Assembly (NCBI RefSeq): GCF_009455625.1
Contig: NZ_QPEQ01000001.1
Span: 1,116,001-1,180,000, forward strand
Source: Paraburkholderia bonniea
GTDB taxonomy: Bacteria; Pseudomonadota; Gammaproteobacteria; Burkholderiales; Burkholderiaceae
Direction of reading: 5' to 3'
DNA length: 64,000 nucleotides
Part shown: positions 55,010-64,000 of the stretch, one piece after another
How positions within the stretch are numbered: position 1 is the first letter of the stretch
Layout: each line of letters begins with the position of its first letter
Program-made: the position numbers and the translations under genes
The notes under the pieces: model-generated
The model's input: only the letters and a program-made list of their open reading frames with translations
Told to the model about the DNA's origin: nothing
Databases searched by the model: none

Positions 55010-58000
55010 TTAGCCCGTGTTGCGCAAGCCCGCCGCGATGCCGTTGATCGTCAGATGAATACCGCGCTCTAACCGTGGGTTACGTTCTCCCGCACGGTGG
55101 CGTTTGAGCAGTTCCACTTGCAGGTGATTCAGCGGATCGAGATACGGAAAGCGGTTTTTGATCGAACGTGCCAGCAATGGGTTATCGGCCAGCCGCTCGT
55201 TTTTACCGGTGATGTCAGAGAGCGCCTGCGAGGTGCGCTCCCATTCCGCGACGATGCGGCCAAACACGTGCTGCCGCAGCTTTTTGTCCGGAACCAGTTG
55301 GGCGTAGCGCGAGGCCACGGCCAGATCGGTTTTGGCCAGCACCATATCCATGTTCGAAAGCAGGTTCGAGAAAAACGGCCAGGTCTTGTGCATCTTTTTT
55401 AGTTGCGCCAGGCGTTTTGCCCGGCTGGCGGCGTCGGGGGCGCTTTCCAGATGCGCTGCGATGGCGCTGCCAAAGCCATACCAGCCCGTCAACAGCAAAC
55501 GGCACTGGCCCCACGAAAAGCCCCATGGAATCGCCCGCAGATCTTCGATGCGGCGCTGCTTCGGGTCTTGCAGCTTGCGTGAGGCGGGACGGCTGCCGAT
55601 GTTCAGCTCAGCGATCTCCACGATGGGCGTGGCGGCGAAAAAGTAATCGGTGAACCCAGGGGTGTCGTACACCAGCGCGCGGTAGGCTGCCATCGCGCTA
55701 TCCGACAACTGCTGCATGGTGGCTTCGAAGGCGGGCAGTTGCGCGGGCGTGTTGTCGCGCGGCAGCAGCGAGGCTTCGAGCGTTGCTGCGACCACGGTTT
55801 CGAGGTTGCGCCGGCCAATCTCCGGGTTGCCGAATTTGCTGGCAATCACTTCGCCTTGCTCGGTCAGGCGGATCTGGCCATCGACGGTGCCTGGCGGCTG
55901 CGACAAGATCGCCTGCCAGGTCGGACCACCGCCGCGTCCGACGGTGCCGCCCCGGCCATGAAACAGCCGGAGCGTGACGCCATGCCGCTTAAACAGCGAC
56001 ACCAGCGCGAGTTCGGCGCGATACAACTCCCAGTTCGAGGTGAGAAAGCCGCCGTCCTTGTTGCTATCCGAATAGCCCAGCATCACTTCCTGTTCGCTGC
56101 CCTGGGCTTCGATCAAGGCTTTCATACCGGGCAGCGCCATTAGTTCGCCCATGATGCGTTGCGAGTTGCGCAAGTCAGGGATCGTTTCGAAGAGCGGAAT
56201 CACCATCAGGCCAGTGCGCGCCGGGTCGTGCGGGTTGCCGAGGCGGCCTTGCAGGAGCCCGGTTTCTTTTTGCAGCAGCATCACTTCGAGCAGGTCGCTC
56301 ACGGTTTCGGTATGCGAAATGATGTAGTTGCGCACCGCCCGTTCGCCAAACTGCGCGCGTGTCAGACGCGCCTCTTCAAGGATGCCCAGCTCGCTTTGCG
56401 CCAGCGCCGAATAGCTGGCGTAGGGCGAGCGCAATGGCCGCGCCTGCGCCAGCTCGGCCAGCAGCAGGCGCTGCTTGCTGGCTTCATCGAGCGCGGCATA
56501 GGCGTTTTCGACCCCGGCGCGCTGGAGCAGCTCAGCAATCACGGCTTCGTGGATATCCGAGCTTTGGCGCAAGTCGATGCTGGCCAGATGGAAGCCGAAG
56601 ACTTCGGCGGCGCGCACCAGCGGCGCGAGGCGCGGGGAGGCGAGAGACGCACCATGATGCGCGGCGAGCGAATCAACCAGCACTTGCAGATCGTTGGCGA
56701 ATGCGTTGGCATCGGCGTAGGGTTCGGCCGCATGCGGCACGCCGAGCGTGACGATTGCGCTGGCTCCGAGGCGCTCGCGGGCGCTGGCAGCGAGGCGGGC
56801 ATAGACCCCAATCAGCGCGCGCCGGTATGGCTCGTCGACACGGTGCGGCGAGGTGTCGGGCGAGGCCTCCGCGAGCGCCTTGAGCGCGCTGCTGGCACCT
56901 GCCAGCAGGTTCGATACCGAGAGTTCCGCGCCGAGCTTGTGCACCTGCGCCAGATAGTGTTCGAAGATCACCGTCGCCTGGCGTGTGATGGCGAGCTTGA
57001 GCGTGGCGGCGCTGACGTTCGGATTGCCGTCGCGGTCGCCGCCGATCCAGCTACCCATCTGCAGAAACGGCGGCAGCCGGGTGGCTGGGCCGTGTTGCCC
57101 GTGCGGCCCGTGCTGTTCGTGCTGCGCCAGGGTGGTTTCGATGCCCGCATAGAGCGCGGGGATTTCAGCGAGAAACGTCACGCGGTAATACGACAGCGCG
57201 TTTTCGATTTCATCGTCGACCGTGAGACGCGCATCGCGCAGCATGCGGGTTTGCCAGAGCGAGGTGACGCGGGCTCGCAGCATGGTTTCGTTATGAGCGC
57301 GCTCAGTGGCGGTGAGGGGCTGGTCGCGTTCGGCTAGCAGGCGCGCGATATCGTGCTGCGCATCAAGAATGCTTTTGCGCTGGACTTCGGTCGGATGCGC
57401 GGTTAGCACCGGTACGATCAGCGCGGCATCGAAGAATTTTTTCAGCGCGGCAGGGGTGGCTGCGGAGGCTCCGCTGGCATGCTGCAGACGCTCCAGCGCA
57501 TAGCCGATGGTGCCCGGCTGCGAGGCAGAACCGGCCAGCGCGTGAATCCGGTGACGGCGGTTGCGATGACGATCTTCGGCGATGTTTGCCAGATGCGAGA
57601 AATAGCTGAAGGCTCGTACCACGCTGACGGTCTGCTCCGGGCTCAGCGAGCGCAGCTTTTTTTCGAGCGTGAGCGCGGCGGCGCTATCGTCTTCGCGGCG
57701 AAAGCGCACCGCAGTCTGGCGGATCGTTTCGACAACCTGATAAACCGCATCGCCTTCTTGCTCACGCACCACGTCGCCTAGCAGACGGCCGAGATAACGG
57801 ATGTCCTGGAATAGCGGCTGGTCTTTGTCGTCGCGGGTACGGCTGGGGGCGGAGGTGACTTTGGTGGCGGGCGCGATGGCCGCAGTTGCCGCAGTGGCTT
57901 GAGGCGCGGTGGCGGTAGTTTTCGCTAAGGGGGCGGAGGAGGGGGTTCTGGGTTGGGCGGCGGCAGGAGCCGCTGCGGCAGCACGGCGGGCAGGGCGCGC

Positions 58001-58018
58001 CGGTCGGGAAGACGTCAC
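55010..58018 (-). CDS. ppc: Phosphoenolpyruvate carboxylase
   Basis: Carboxylates PEP to oxaloacetate, replenishing the TCA cycle. The 1002-residue protein has the two signature regions: the catalytic histidine in [12 protein letters not shown] (about residue 205) and [20 protein letters not shown] (about 650). The Gly loop [14 protein letters not shown] (about 692) is present, as is the conserved RNTG C-terminus. About 80 extra Ala/Pro-rich N-terminal residues precede the conserved core; the true start could be downstream. It converges on the methyltransferase gene. Confidence 0.96.
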   Translation of the reverse strand: MTSSRPARPARRAAAAAPAAAQPRTPSSAPLAKTTATAPQATAATAAIAPATKVTSAPSRTRDDKDQPLFQDIRYLGRLLGDVVREQEGDAVYQVVETIRQTAVRFRREDDSAAALTLEKKLRSLSPEQTVSVVRAFSYFSHLANIAEDRHRNRRHRIHALAGSASQPGTIGYALERLQHASGASAATPAALKKFFDAALIVPVLTAHPTEVQRKSILDAQHDIARLLAERDQPLTATERAHNETMLRARVTSLWQTRMLRDARLTVDDEIENALSYYRVTFLAEIPALYAGIETTLAQHEQHGPHGQHGPATRLPPFLQMGSWIGGDRDGNPNVSAATLKLAITRQATVIFEHYLAQVHKLGAELSVSNLLAGASSALKALAEASPDTSPHRVDEPYRRALIGVYARLAASARERLGASAIVTLGVPHAAEPYADANAFANDLQVLVDSLAAHHGASLASPRLAPLVRAAEVFGFHLASIDLRQSSDIHEAVIAELLQRAGVENAYAALDEASKQRLLLAELAQARPLRSPYASYSALAQSELGILEEARLTRAQFGERAVRNYIISHTETVSDLLEVMLLQKETGLLQGRLGNPHDPARTGLMVIPLFETIPDLRNSQRIMGELMALPGMKALIEAQGSEQEVMLGYSDSNKDGGFLTSNWELYRAELALVSLFKRHGVTLRLFHGRGGTVGRGGGPTWQAILSQPPGTVDGQIRLTEQGEVIASKFGNPEIGRRNLETVVAATLEASLLPRDNTPAQLPAFEATMQQLSDSAMAAYRALVYDTPGFTDYFFAATPIVEIAELNIGSRPASRKLQDPKQRRIEDLRAIPWGFSWGQCRLLLTGWYGFGSAIAAHLESAPDAASRAKRLAQLKKMHKTWPFFSNLLSNMDMVLAKTDLAVASRYAQLVPDKKLRQHVFGRIVAEWERTSQALSDITGKNERLADNPLLARSIKNRFPYLDPLNHLQVELLKRHRAGERNPRLERGIHLTINGIAAGLRNTG

Positions 58019-58425
58019 GATGAATTTCCTCAGGAAAGCCAGAGCAGATTGATGGATGGACTGCTGTTACGTGAGACGTGAAACCAGGTGCTTTTTTATA
58101 TCTGCCCTATCTGCCGCGAAGTGCAGACGGACTGCGTAAGGCGTGTGCGGTACAGCGAAGGCTTGATGCGTGCGCATGCGGTAGAACGGGGTACGGTGCT
58201 TTCAGCTAATGCCTGGTACTGGATGTTGCTTTGTGTTGTCTCGGGTTGTCTCTCGTTGTTTCGCGGCCGCCTGATGCGGTGCAGCGAAGCTTCCGGGCGC
58301 AGCAAAAAATACCCGTCAGCGGCAGCTCCGGCATCGCGCTGACGGGGTTGTCTGGCAAGCCAGGAGCGGCGCGAGCGCGTGCTAACATTGCCGACCCTTC
58401 ACCCGTCAAAATCGAGCTTCCCGCC
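58019..58425. other. Divergent ppc-hemC intergenic region
   Basis: These 407 bases have no recognisable gene. A perfect 10-bp inverted repeat (CCCGTCAGCG at 58312-58321 with CGCTGACGGG at 58337-58346) lies about 80 bases before the hemC ATG and could fold in its leader. No confident promoter was assigned. Confidence 0.55.
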
Positions 58426-59460
58426 ATGAATGTCGAGCCGCTACTGGCACCCCCCAAGACGCTGGTGATTGCCTCAAGAGAGAGCCGCCTGGCACTCTGG
58501 CAGGCCGAACACGTGAAGTGTGCACTGCACAAATTATATCCATCCTGTGATATCCAGATTCTTGGCATGACAACGCGTGGCGATCAGATTCTTGATCGCA
58601 CGCTTTCGAAGGTCGGCGGCAAGGGGCTCTTCGTCAAAGAGCTAGAAAACGCGCTGGCCGATGGCCGGGCTGATCTGGCGGTGCATTCACTGAAGGATGT
58701 GCCGATGGAGTTGCCGCCTGGTTTTGCGCTCCCCACCATCTTGCTGCGCGAAGATCCGCGCGATGCCTTTGTTTCGCCGTTATGGCCTGACCTGGCCGCG
58801 TTGCCTGCGGGCAGCGTCGTGGGCACCTCCAGCTTGCGCCGTGAAGCCATGCTGCGGGCGCGCTACCCCCATCTCGTCGTACAACCGTTGCGCGGCAATC
58901 TGGATACGCGTCTGGCCAAGCTGGACCGGGGCGACTACGCGGGCATCATCCTCGCGGCGGCAGGCCTGAAACGGCTCGGGCTGGCTGGGCGAATTCGCAC
59001 CCTGCTTGAGCCGCACGATAGTTTGCCCGCGGCCGCTCAAGGCGCGCTAGGGATCGAAATTCATGCGGCGCGGACGGATCTCGCGGCGTGGTTTCAGCCG
59101 CTGCATCACGCGCCGAGCGCGCTGGCGGTGCTGGCGGAACGCGCGGTGTCGCGGGCGTTGGGCGGCAGTTGCGAAGTGCCGCTGGCCGCGTATGCGCAGT
59201 GGCAAGGCGAGAGCCTGCAACTGCGTGGCAGTGTGGCGTTGCCGGATGGTCAGCGGGTGCTGTCCGCCGCCGCTTCTGCGGTGGTGAAAGAGGCGGCGCA
59301 GGCCGACCAGCTAGGCCGTGAGGTCGCCGCTGACTTGGCCCGCCAGGGCGCATTCGAAATCGTGCGCGCGCTGGGGGTGACGGTGCCGTCAGCGCTGGAT
59401 GCCACGCTGGATTCGACGTCCTCTACGCCCTCGACACCTGGCTCAGCGGGTGGCGCATGA
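58426..59460 (+). CDS. hemC: Hydroxymethylbilane synthase (porphobilinogen deaminase)
   Basis: Polymerises four porphobilinogens into hydroxymethylbilane in heme synthesis. The 344-residue protein has [18 protein letters not shown] near the start, [10 protein letters not shown] (about residue 90), and the dipyrromethane-cofactor cysteine in [13 protein letters not shown] (about 248). ATG 58426 (MNVEPL) is chosen; the long upstream frame is leader. It overlaps hemDX by 4 bases (ATGA). The C-terminal 20 residues are Ser/Thr-rich and lineage-specific. Confidence 0.96.
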   Translation: MNVEPLLAPPKTLVIASRESRLALWQAEHVKCALHKLYPSCDIQILGMTTRGDQILDRTLSKVGGKGLFVKELENALADGRADLAVHSLKDVPMELPPGFALPTILLREDPRDAFVSPLWPDLAALPAGSVVGTSSLRREAMLRARYPHLVVQPLRGNLDTRLAKLDRGDYAGIILAAAGLKRLGLAGRIRTLLEPHDSLPAAAQGALGIEIHAARTDLAAWFQPLHHAPSALAVLAERAVSRALGGSCEVPLAAYAQWQGESLQLRGSVALPDGQRVLSAAASAVVKEAAQADQLGREVAADLARQGAFEIVRALGVTVPSALDATLDSTSSTPSTPGSAGGA

Positions 59461-61517
59461 GCGCCACGGCCCGCAATAGCGGGCCTGTGGCGCAGGGCGA
59501 TGGGCCAGCGCGGCGTTTCACGGCGGTGCTGACCCGGCCGGCCGGCCGCTCAGCCGCGCTTGCCGCGCAACTGCAGGCGGCCGGTGTCGCCACGCTGGAA
59601 TTTCCCTTGATCGACGTTGCCCCAGCCGATGACAGCGCGCCTTTGCGCGCCGCACTGGCGGCACTGGAGCGTTACGCGCTAGTGGTGTTCGTCTCACCGA
59701 ATGCGATTGATTACGCGCTGGCGCAGCACGATGCGATCTGGCCAGCCGCGTTGCCGCTGGCCGTGGTTGGCCCGGGGAGCGTAGCGGCGCTGGCGCAGCA
59801 TGGCATCACCGCACCCGCCTGGCGCGTGGTGAGCCCGCCGCTGGAAGGGCAGGATGACGAAGCACGGTTCGACTCCGAGGCGCTGTTTGCCGCGCTTGAG
59901 GCCGAGTTCGGTGCTGATGCGTTTGCGGGCCAGCGCGTGCTGATCGTGCGCGGTGATGGCGGACGCGAATGGCTGGCCGAACGGCTCAGCGCAGCAGGTG
60001 CCCAAGTCGAGATCGTCGCGGCCTACCGGCGCCTGGTGCCGGAGCCCTCAATTGACGCCTGGGAGCAAGTTCACACGCTGCTGGCAGGCGCACCGCACGC
60101 CTGGGTGCTGACGAGCTCCGAAGGCGTGCGCAACCTGCATGAACTCGCGCAGACCCACTTAAGCACCGGCGAGCGCGCGGCCTTGCAGCGCGCGCATTTC
60201 GTCACACCTCATCCGCGCATTGCCGATACCGCGCGTGGATTGGGTTTTGATAGCATTACGCAGTCTGGCGCGGGCGATGAACGTATTGCTCGCGCGCTGC
60301 TTTCTCTAGCGACTTCCGTTGTTCAACCGGTAACGTCCAACCCGGCATACGCACGCATGACTGACTCGACCACTTCCCCAAACGCTTCACCCCAACCGGC
60401 TTCTCCGGTTGCCGCCACAGCGGCCAGCCCCTCCAGCCCTGCCAGTAACGCCAGCCCCCCACGCTCTCCCAGCCCGCCACCATCTGCCACTGAACCACGC
60501 CCGCGCCGTCAAGGCTCGCTGCTGCTATGGCTGGCGCTCATCGTGGTGACTTGCGCTGCGACAGCAGGCGGTATCGCGCTGAACCGCAAAGTGATTCGCC
60601 TCGATCAGCAACTGACCCAGCGCCAGCAAAGCAACGACGCGCAAACCACCGAGCTGCGCATCAAGACTGATCAGGCGCTGGCGAGCGTGCATCAGGTTGA
60701 TACGCAGATGGCGCAAATCGGCGGACGGCTGGCGGATGCGCAAAGCGCGCAGCAAGCGTTGCAGCAGCAATATGCTGATCTCGCGCACAACCGCGATGAC
60801 TGGATGCTGGCCGAGGTCGGGCAGATTCTTTCCAGCGCGAGCGAGCAGCTGCAACTCACCGGCAACGTGCAACTCGCGCTGTTCGCGCTGCAAAGCGCGG
60901 ACACCCGCCTGGCAGCCTCGGACGGCGCGCAGGTGCTGGCCGTGCGCCGCGCCATCGCGCAAGACATCGAAAAGCTCAAGGCCGCACCTAGTACGGATCT
61001 GTCGGGCCTGGCGATCAAGCTCGACAACGCCGTGGCGCTGGTTGACACATTGCCGCTGAGCGGTGAAGCACCGGTTGGCCACGCCACGCCGCATGCCGCG
61101 ACGCCCGCCGACACCGCCAGGGTCGCGGCCGCGACCGGTCTGCCGCGCTGGAAAGTGTGGTGGCAAGAGTTTTACACCGGCGTGGGGCAGCAACTGAAGA
61201 GCCTCGTGCAAGTGCGCCGCATCGACCATGCAGATGCGATGCTAGTGGCCCCCGATCAAGGTTATTTCGTGCGTGAAAACCTCAAGCTGCGCCTGCTGTC
61301 CGCCCGGCTCGAACTGCTGGCGCGTAATTCCGTGACGCTCAAATCCGATCTTCAGGCCGCCGATGCCGCCCTGGCGCGTTATTTCGATAGCGCGGCCAAG
61401 CCGACCCAAACGGTGCGCGACCTCGTACAGCAAGTGCAGGCGGGTTCCGCAGCGGTTGACGTGCCGAACCTCGACAGCAGCTTGCAAGCGCTGCATCAAT
61501 ACCGCAGCCGGGGTTAA
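59457..61517 (+). CDS. hemDX: Fused uroporphyrinogen-III synthase / HemX membrane protein
   Basis: A single 686-residue frame joins HemD (about residues 20-285), which cyclises hydroxymethylbilane to uroporphyrinogen III, to HemX (about 340-686). HemX has a Pro/Ser-rich linker, one membrane segment (353-375), a coiled coil and a periplasmic domain with [20 protein letters not shown]. HemD and HemX are separate genes in E. coli; the fusion is known in Burkholderia. An internal ATG at 60357 (MTDSTTSPN) could in principle start a separate HemX, but no ribosome-binding site precedes it. The start overlaps hemC, and hemY follows 2 bases after the stop. Confidence 0.93.
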   Translation: MSATARNSGPVAQGDGPARRFTAVLTRPAGRSAALAAQLQAAGVATLEFPLIDVAPADDSAPLRAALAALERYALVVFVSPNAIDYALAQHDAIWPAALPLAVVGPGSVAALAQHGITAPAWRVVSPPLEGQDDEARFDSEALFAALEAEFGADAFAGQRVLIVRGDGGREWLAERLSAAGAQVEIVAAYRRLVPEPSIDAWEQVHTLLAGAPHAWVLTSSEGVRNLHELAQTHLSTGERAALQRAHFVTPHPRIADTARGLGFDSITQSGAGDERIARALLSLATSVVQPVTSNPAYARMTDSTTSPNASPQPASPVAATAASPSSPASNASPPRSPSPPPSATEPRPRRQGSLLLWLALIVVTCAATAGGIALNRKVIRLDQQLTQRQQSNDAQTTELRIKTDQALASVHQVDTQMAQIGGRLADAQSAQQALQQQYADLAHNRDDWMLAEVGQILSSASEQLQLTGNVQLALFALQSADTRLAASDGAQVLAVRRAIAQDIEKLKAAPSTDLSGLAIKLDNAVALVDTLPLSGEAPVGHATPHAATPADTARVAAATGLPRWKVWWQEFYTGVGQQLKSLVQVRRIDHADAMLVAPDQGYFVRENLKLRLLSARLELLARNSVTLKSDLQAADAALARYFDSAAKPTQTVRDLVQQVQAGSAAVDVPNLDSSLQALHQYRSRG

Positions 61518-61519
61518 TC

Positions 61520-62713
61520 ATGACAATCCGCGGACTTATCTGGCTGGCGCTTCTGTTTGCCGTCGCGGTTGCGCTGGCGACGCTTGGACGCTTCGATATG
61601 GGGCAGGTGCTGCTGATCTACCCACCGTACCGGGTTGATCTTTCGATGAACCTGTTCGTGGTGGGGCTGGTCGTGCTGTTCATCGTGCTCTACATGCTGC
61701 TGCGGATCGTGCGCAACATCTGGGGCATGCCACGGCGGGTAGCGGCCTACCGCGCGCGCGCGCGCGTGGCCAAAGCGCATGCAGCGTTGCGCGAGGCGAT
61801 CAACAACCTGTATGCGGGGCGCTTTTCCCGCGCTGAAAAATCCGCCCGCGAGGCGCTGGCCGATGCGGGCAATAAAGGCGCGGCTGGCCTGATCGCCGCG
61901 AATGCCACGCAGCAAATGCACGAGTACGGCCGCCGTGACGAATGGCTCGCCGGGATTGATGCAGCCGACTGGCAGGAAGCACGTTTGATGGCGATGGCCG
62001 ACATGCGTGCGGATGCGCATGATGCAGATGGCGCGCTGGCGGCACTGGGCGAGATTCAGTCGGGGCAAGGCGGCAAACGGATTCACGCGCAGCAGATCGC
62101 GCTGCGCGCACAGCAGCAACTCAAGCATTGGGCCGAGGTGCTGAAGCTGGTGCGCTTGCTGGAAAAGCGCGAAGCGATCCATCCGGCCGTGGCTGTGCGC
62201 CTGCGTCAACTGGCGGCGGAAAATCTGCTGCGTGAGCGCCGCCACAACGCGCAAGCGCTGCTTGAGCTATGGCATTCGCTGTCCGCGGTTGAAAGGCATT
62301 CACCGCGTCTGGCCGATCTGGCAGCGGAGCTACTGATCGCGCTGAACCGGCCGCAGGAGGCCCGCAAGATTGTCGAAGAGGCATTGGCGCATAACTGGGA
62401 CGCACGCTTGCTGCGACGCTATCCAGAGACAGCGGGCGGCGACGCGTTGCCGCTGATCCAGAAAGCGGAAGGGTGGAAGAAGACGCATCCCGACGACGCT
62501 GATTTGCTGTTTGCGCTAGGGCGGTTGTGCCTGCACCAGCAGCTATGGGGCAAGTCGCAGTCGTTTCTGGAAGCGGCGCTCAAGCTGGCTGATAACGAGC
62601 CGCTGAAAATCCGCTCACACCGTGCGCTGGCAAAACTGCATGAACAACTGGGCGATGCCGCGAAAGCGAGCGAGCATTACCGCGAAAGCGCGCTGGCGAT
62701 GAACGTGGTGTAG
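61520..62713 (+). CDS. hemY: Heme biosynthesis-associated TPR protein HemY
   Basis: Inner-membrane protein of the HemY family encoded with hemCD in many proteobacteria; its biochemical role is unsettled and it is unrelated to protoporphyrinogen oxidase. The 397-residue protein has two N-terminal membrane segments (about residues 5-20 and 42-62) and TPR helices through the rest, with AKAHAALREAINNLYAGRFS (about 83) typical. It starts 2 bases after hemDX, completing the operon. Confidence 0.93.
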   Translation: MTIRGLIWLALLFAVAVALATLGRFDMGQVLLIYPPYRVDLSMNLFVVGLVVLFIVLYMLLRIVRNIWGMPRRVAAYRARARVAKAHAALREAINNLYAGRFSRAEKSAREALADAGNKGAAGLIAANATQQMHEYGRRDEWLAGIDAADWQEARLMAMADMRADAHDADGALAALGEIQSGQGGKRIHAQQIALRAQQQLKHWAEVLKLVRLLEKREAIHPAVAVRLRQLAAENLLRERRHNAQALLELWHSLSAVERHSPRLADLAAELLIALNRPQEARKIVEEALAHNWDARLLRRYPETAGGDALPLIQKAEGWKKTHPDDADLLFALGRLCLHQQLWGKSQSFLEAALKLADNEPLKIRSHRALAKLHEQLGDAAKASEHYRESALAMNVV

Positions 62714-62748
62714 CCGCAGGCGGTGATCGTGCTGCTGGCGCTGACAAG

Positions 62749-62780
62749 CCGCTCTGGGGAAACCCGGGGCGGTTTTTTTT
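62749..62780 (+). terminator. Rho-independent terminator after hemY
   Basis: A CCGCTCTGGG/CCCGGGGCGG-type stem with a short loop (G-T pairs allowed) is followed by eight T, 36 bases after the hemY stop. Confidence 0.88.
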
Positions 62781-63199
62781 CGGGCGGATTGAGGCGATCG
62801 TTTAGGGCGGATGGGGGTTTATCCGGTGACTTCACCATGCAAATGACGGCTGGTTCCACGAACTCGTATCAAGGCTTGAAAGAGCCGATTGCCGTATTGC
62901 CAGTCATCAATAAAGTAAAAATCCGCCGTAGTGTTTTTCTCGCGCGACGCTGGGAAATAGCTGGGTTTTGTCTTTGCATAAAAACATATTCCATATTTAA
63001 TTAATCTAAAACATGATGTTCTCGGCATCAAACCGTGCTAATGAATGGCGCAGGCAGCAACAATAGCGCGGGCTGTTTTTCCAGCTTGCGTTAGCTGCGC
63101 TTAATGGAATGAAATTGCTTCACTATACCCGGGCACAAAAATCAAACTGAAATTTGGTGCCAATGCAAGGCTGACGGGCGATGCCGATCAGGCGGTGAT

Positions 63200-63227
63200 C
63201 AGCTACGCGCAATGCTGCGCGTAGCTG
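63200..63227 (-). repeat. 12-bp perfect hairpin beyond the last gene
   Basis: CAGCTACGCGCA (63200-63211) and TGCGCGTAGCTG (63216-63227) are perfect complements with a 4-base loop. It is 38 bases past the stop of the AT-rich gene on its strand. It has no T run, so it is a candidate 3'-end hairpin rather than a classical terminator. Confidence 0.65.
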
Positions 63228-63264
63228 AGAGCCATATTTGCCATTTTTGGCAATATCTATCAGG

Positions 63265-64000
63265 CTATTTTTTAGCTAAATGCAGCTCGAAGCCTGGAGC
63301 GATATGTTTTATCGCATACAGGCAGGGCAGCAGAAGCTTCGCTCCGCTCTCTACCAGCGTCACTGGCTGGTAGCGAATCTCCACATTGGCGGCTGGAGGG
63401 TTTTCTTTAGCATTGGGGTCGAGGTTAATCTTGGAAATAATGCCGTTGCCGTCAATCACGGCATGGTAGCGAAGTGCCGCATTGGCGGCCGGAGGATTTT
63501 CTTTAGCATCGGGGACAGGCCTAATTCTGGACAGAATGCCGTTGCCGTCAATCACGGTATAGGGCTCGGCCACGTTGGATAAATTTTCGGTTCCGGGGCC
63601 GGTGACCGGTAACAAACAGGCATATGGGCTGCGATAGGATTTTTCATCCTGTTTTAAAGGAAAACCATTCACGATGCCCATGAAATCATTTTTATTAAAT
63701 TTTATTTTGGAGAGAACCGAATGATTATTGGGTGATTCTTCAGATTTTTTGTAAAAAAATCTGTCGAGATAAAATTTCTGGCGTTCTTGATTGGTCGTGG
63801 CTGGATCAAGCAGGCGAGGTAAATCGCTATTTATAATATCAGCATCAAGTTTGATGTATAGGGGTGAGCCGTCAAACGCTTGCAATGGATATCTGTAATC
63901 GCTGAAATTTCCCGCCTCATTTGTTGCGGATAATGAAGGGCCGTTTAAAAACGCCCAGAGGGTATTGATAGTTTCGAAATAAGGCAAATATTTTTGAAAA
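63265..64000 (-). CDS. Unknown AT-rich gene with internal repeat, 5' end outside window
   Basis: The frame is open to the window edge (reading FQKYLPYFETINTLW), so only the last 244 residues are seen. Not recognised. It carries two consecutive copies of a repeat of about 33 residues (VIDGNGILSRI...DAKENPPAANAALRY and VIDGNGIISKI...NAKENPPAANVEIRY). The last 40 residues (VEIRYQPVT, then YAIKHIAPGFEL) have a faint likeness to the end of SET-domain proteins; this is speculation. Base composition is clearly more AT-rich than the backbone, and Lys, Asn and Ile are more frequent, which suggests transfer. Confidence 0.6.
   Translation of the reverse strand, partial: FQKYLPYFETINTLWAFLNGPSLSATNEAGNFSDYRYPLQAFDGSPLYIKLDADIINSDLPRLLDPATTNQERQKFYLDRFFYKKSEESPNNHSVLSKIKFNKNDFMGIVNGFPLKQDEKSYRSPYACLLPVTGPGTENLSNVAEPYTVIDGNGILSRIRPVPDAKENPPAANAALRYHAVIDGNGIISKINLDPNAKENPPAANVEIRYQPVTLVESGAKLLLPCLYAIKHIAPGFELHLAKK

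Larger units (their letters stand above)
62714..63264. other. Intergenic region after hemY
   Basis: These 551 bases hold the hemY terminator and then a sequence that becomes AT-rich from about 62930. Short frames on either strand look like shadows. A perfect 12-bp hairpin lies at 63200-63227. The composition shift marks the boundary between backbone and a probably acquired segment. Confidence 0.6.

Noticed and set aside
56159..57337. 392-residue + strand frame inside ppc
   Set aside because: It is a shadow of the ppc codons in a GC-rich gene; it has no start site or family motif.
62819..63031. 70-residue minus-strand frame after hemY
   Set aside because: No ribosome-binding site or recognisable feature; it straddles the composition shift and is probably chance.

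Overview
The window looks like main-chromosome backbone of a member of the Burkholderiaceae (Burkholderia sensu lato: Burkholderia, Paraburkholderia, Mycetohabitans and relatives). The grounds are gene order (tyrA-aroA-cmk-rpsA-ihfB-lapA-lapB-ugd-rfaE1-hldD-comEA-cysM; rpsP-rimM-trmD-rplS; darP/pmbA/folA/thyA; ppc-hemC-hemDX-hemY), G+C-rich codon use, and lineage traits such as the HemD-HemX fusion and a ThyA longer than the E. coli enzyme. No rRNA, tRNA, CRISPR array, insertion sequence or prophage was seen. The species cannot be fixed from sequence alone.

Layout. 1-12.2 kb: aromatic amino acid, ribosomal, LPS-assembly and heptose genes on the + strand, ending with cysM and a strong terminator. 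12.2-15.5 kb: mltB, a histone-deacetylase-fold amidohydrolase and a monoglyceride-lipase-like hydrolase. 15.8-18.3 kb: methionine importer metNIQ. 18.6-22.2 kb: etfBA and an acyl-CoA dehydrogenase. 22.4-24.3 kb: dadA and a divergent Lrp-type regulator. 24.4-34.1 kb: a radical SAM protein, the rpsP-rimM-trmD-rplS ribosome/tRNA operon, a Nudix hydrolase, a CobD/CbiB-like membrane protein, rsgA, an M48 protease and orn. 34.1-38.8 kb: mog, darP, a DUF1272 protein, a decayed patch, pmbA and folA. 49.5-62.7 kb: thyA, a tiny lipoprotein, a thioesterase, argH, an XRE regulator, a methyltransferase, ppc and the heme genes hemC-hemDX-hemY. 63.2-64 kb: an AT-rich gene of unknown function, cut by the window edge.

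The most interesting part is 39.4-49.1 kb, between folA and thyA. It is a minus-strand operon that I read as a divergent functional-amyloid (Fap-type) export system. In order of transcription it holds: a secreted protein with a double-glycine-like motif; a small Gly-rich exported protein; a three-repeat FapB-like protein; a 463-residue FapC-like protein with three GNIGVN-type repeats and a long Ser/Gly/Gln/Tyr-rich segment; a C39-type cysteine protease (FapD-like); a FapE-position protein; a FapF-like outer-membrane barrel with an N-terminal coiled coil; and a sigma-54 activator. A paralogous sigma-54 activator is divergent at the other end. A good candidate sigma-54 promoter (GG-N10-GC) lies just upstream of the first gene. 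A perfect 16-bp palindrome and further CCTGAT half-sites sit in the 0.5-kb intergenic region, and a 16-bp stem-loop follows the FapC-like gene. Together these suggest an amyloid locus with two dedicated activators. Fap operons are known from Pseudomonas and other Proteobacteria. The gene complement, the Ser/Gly-rich insert and the regulatory layout here are what I would follow up.
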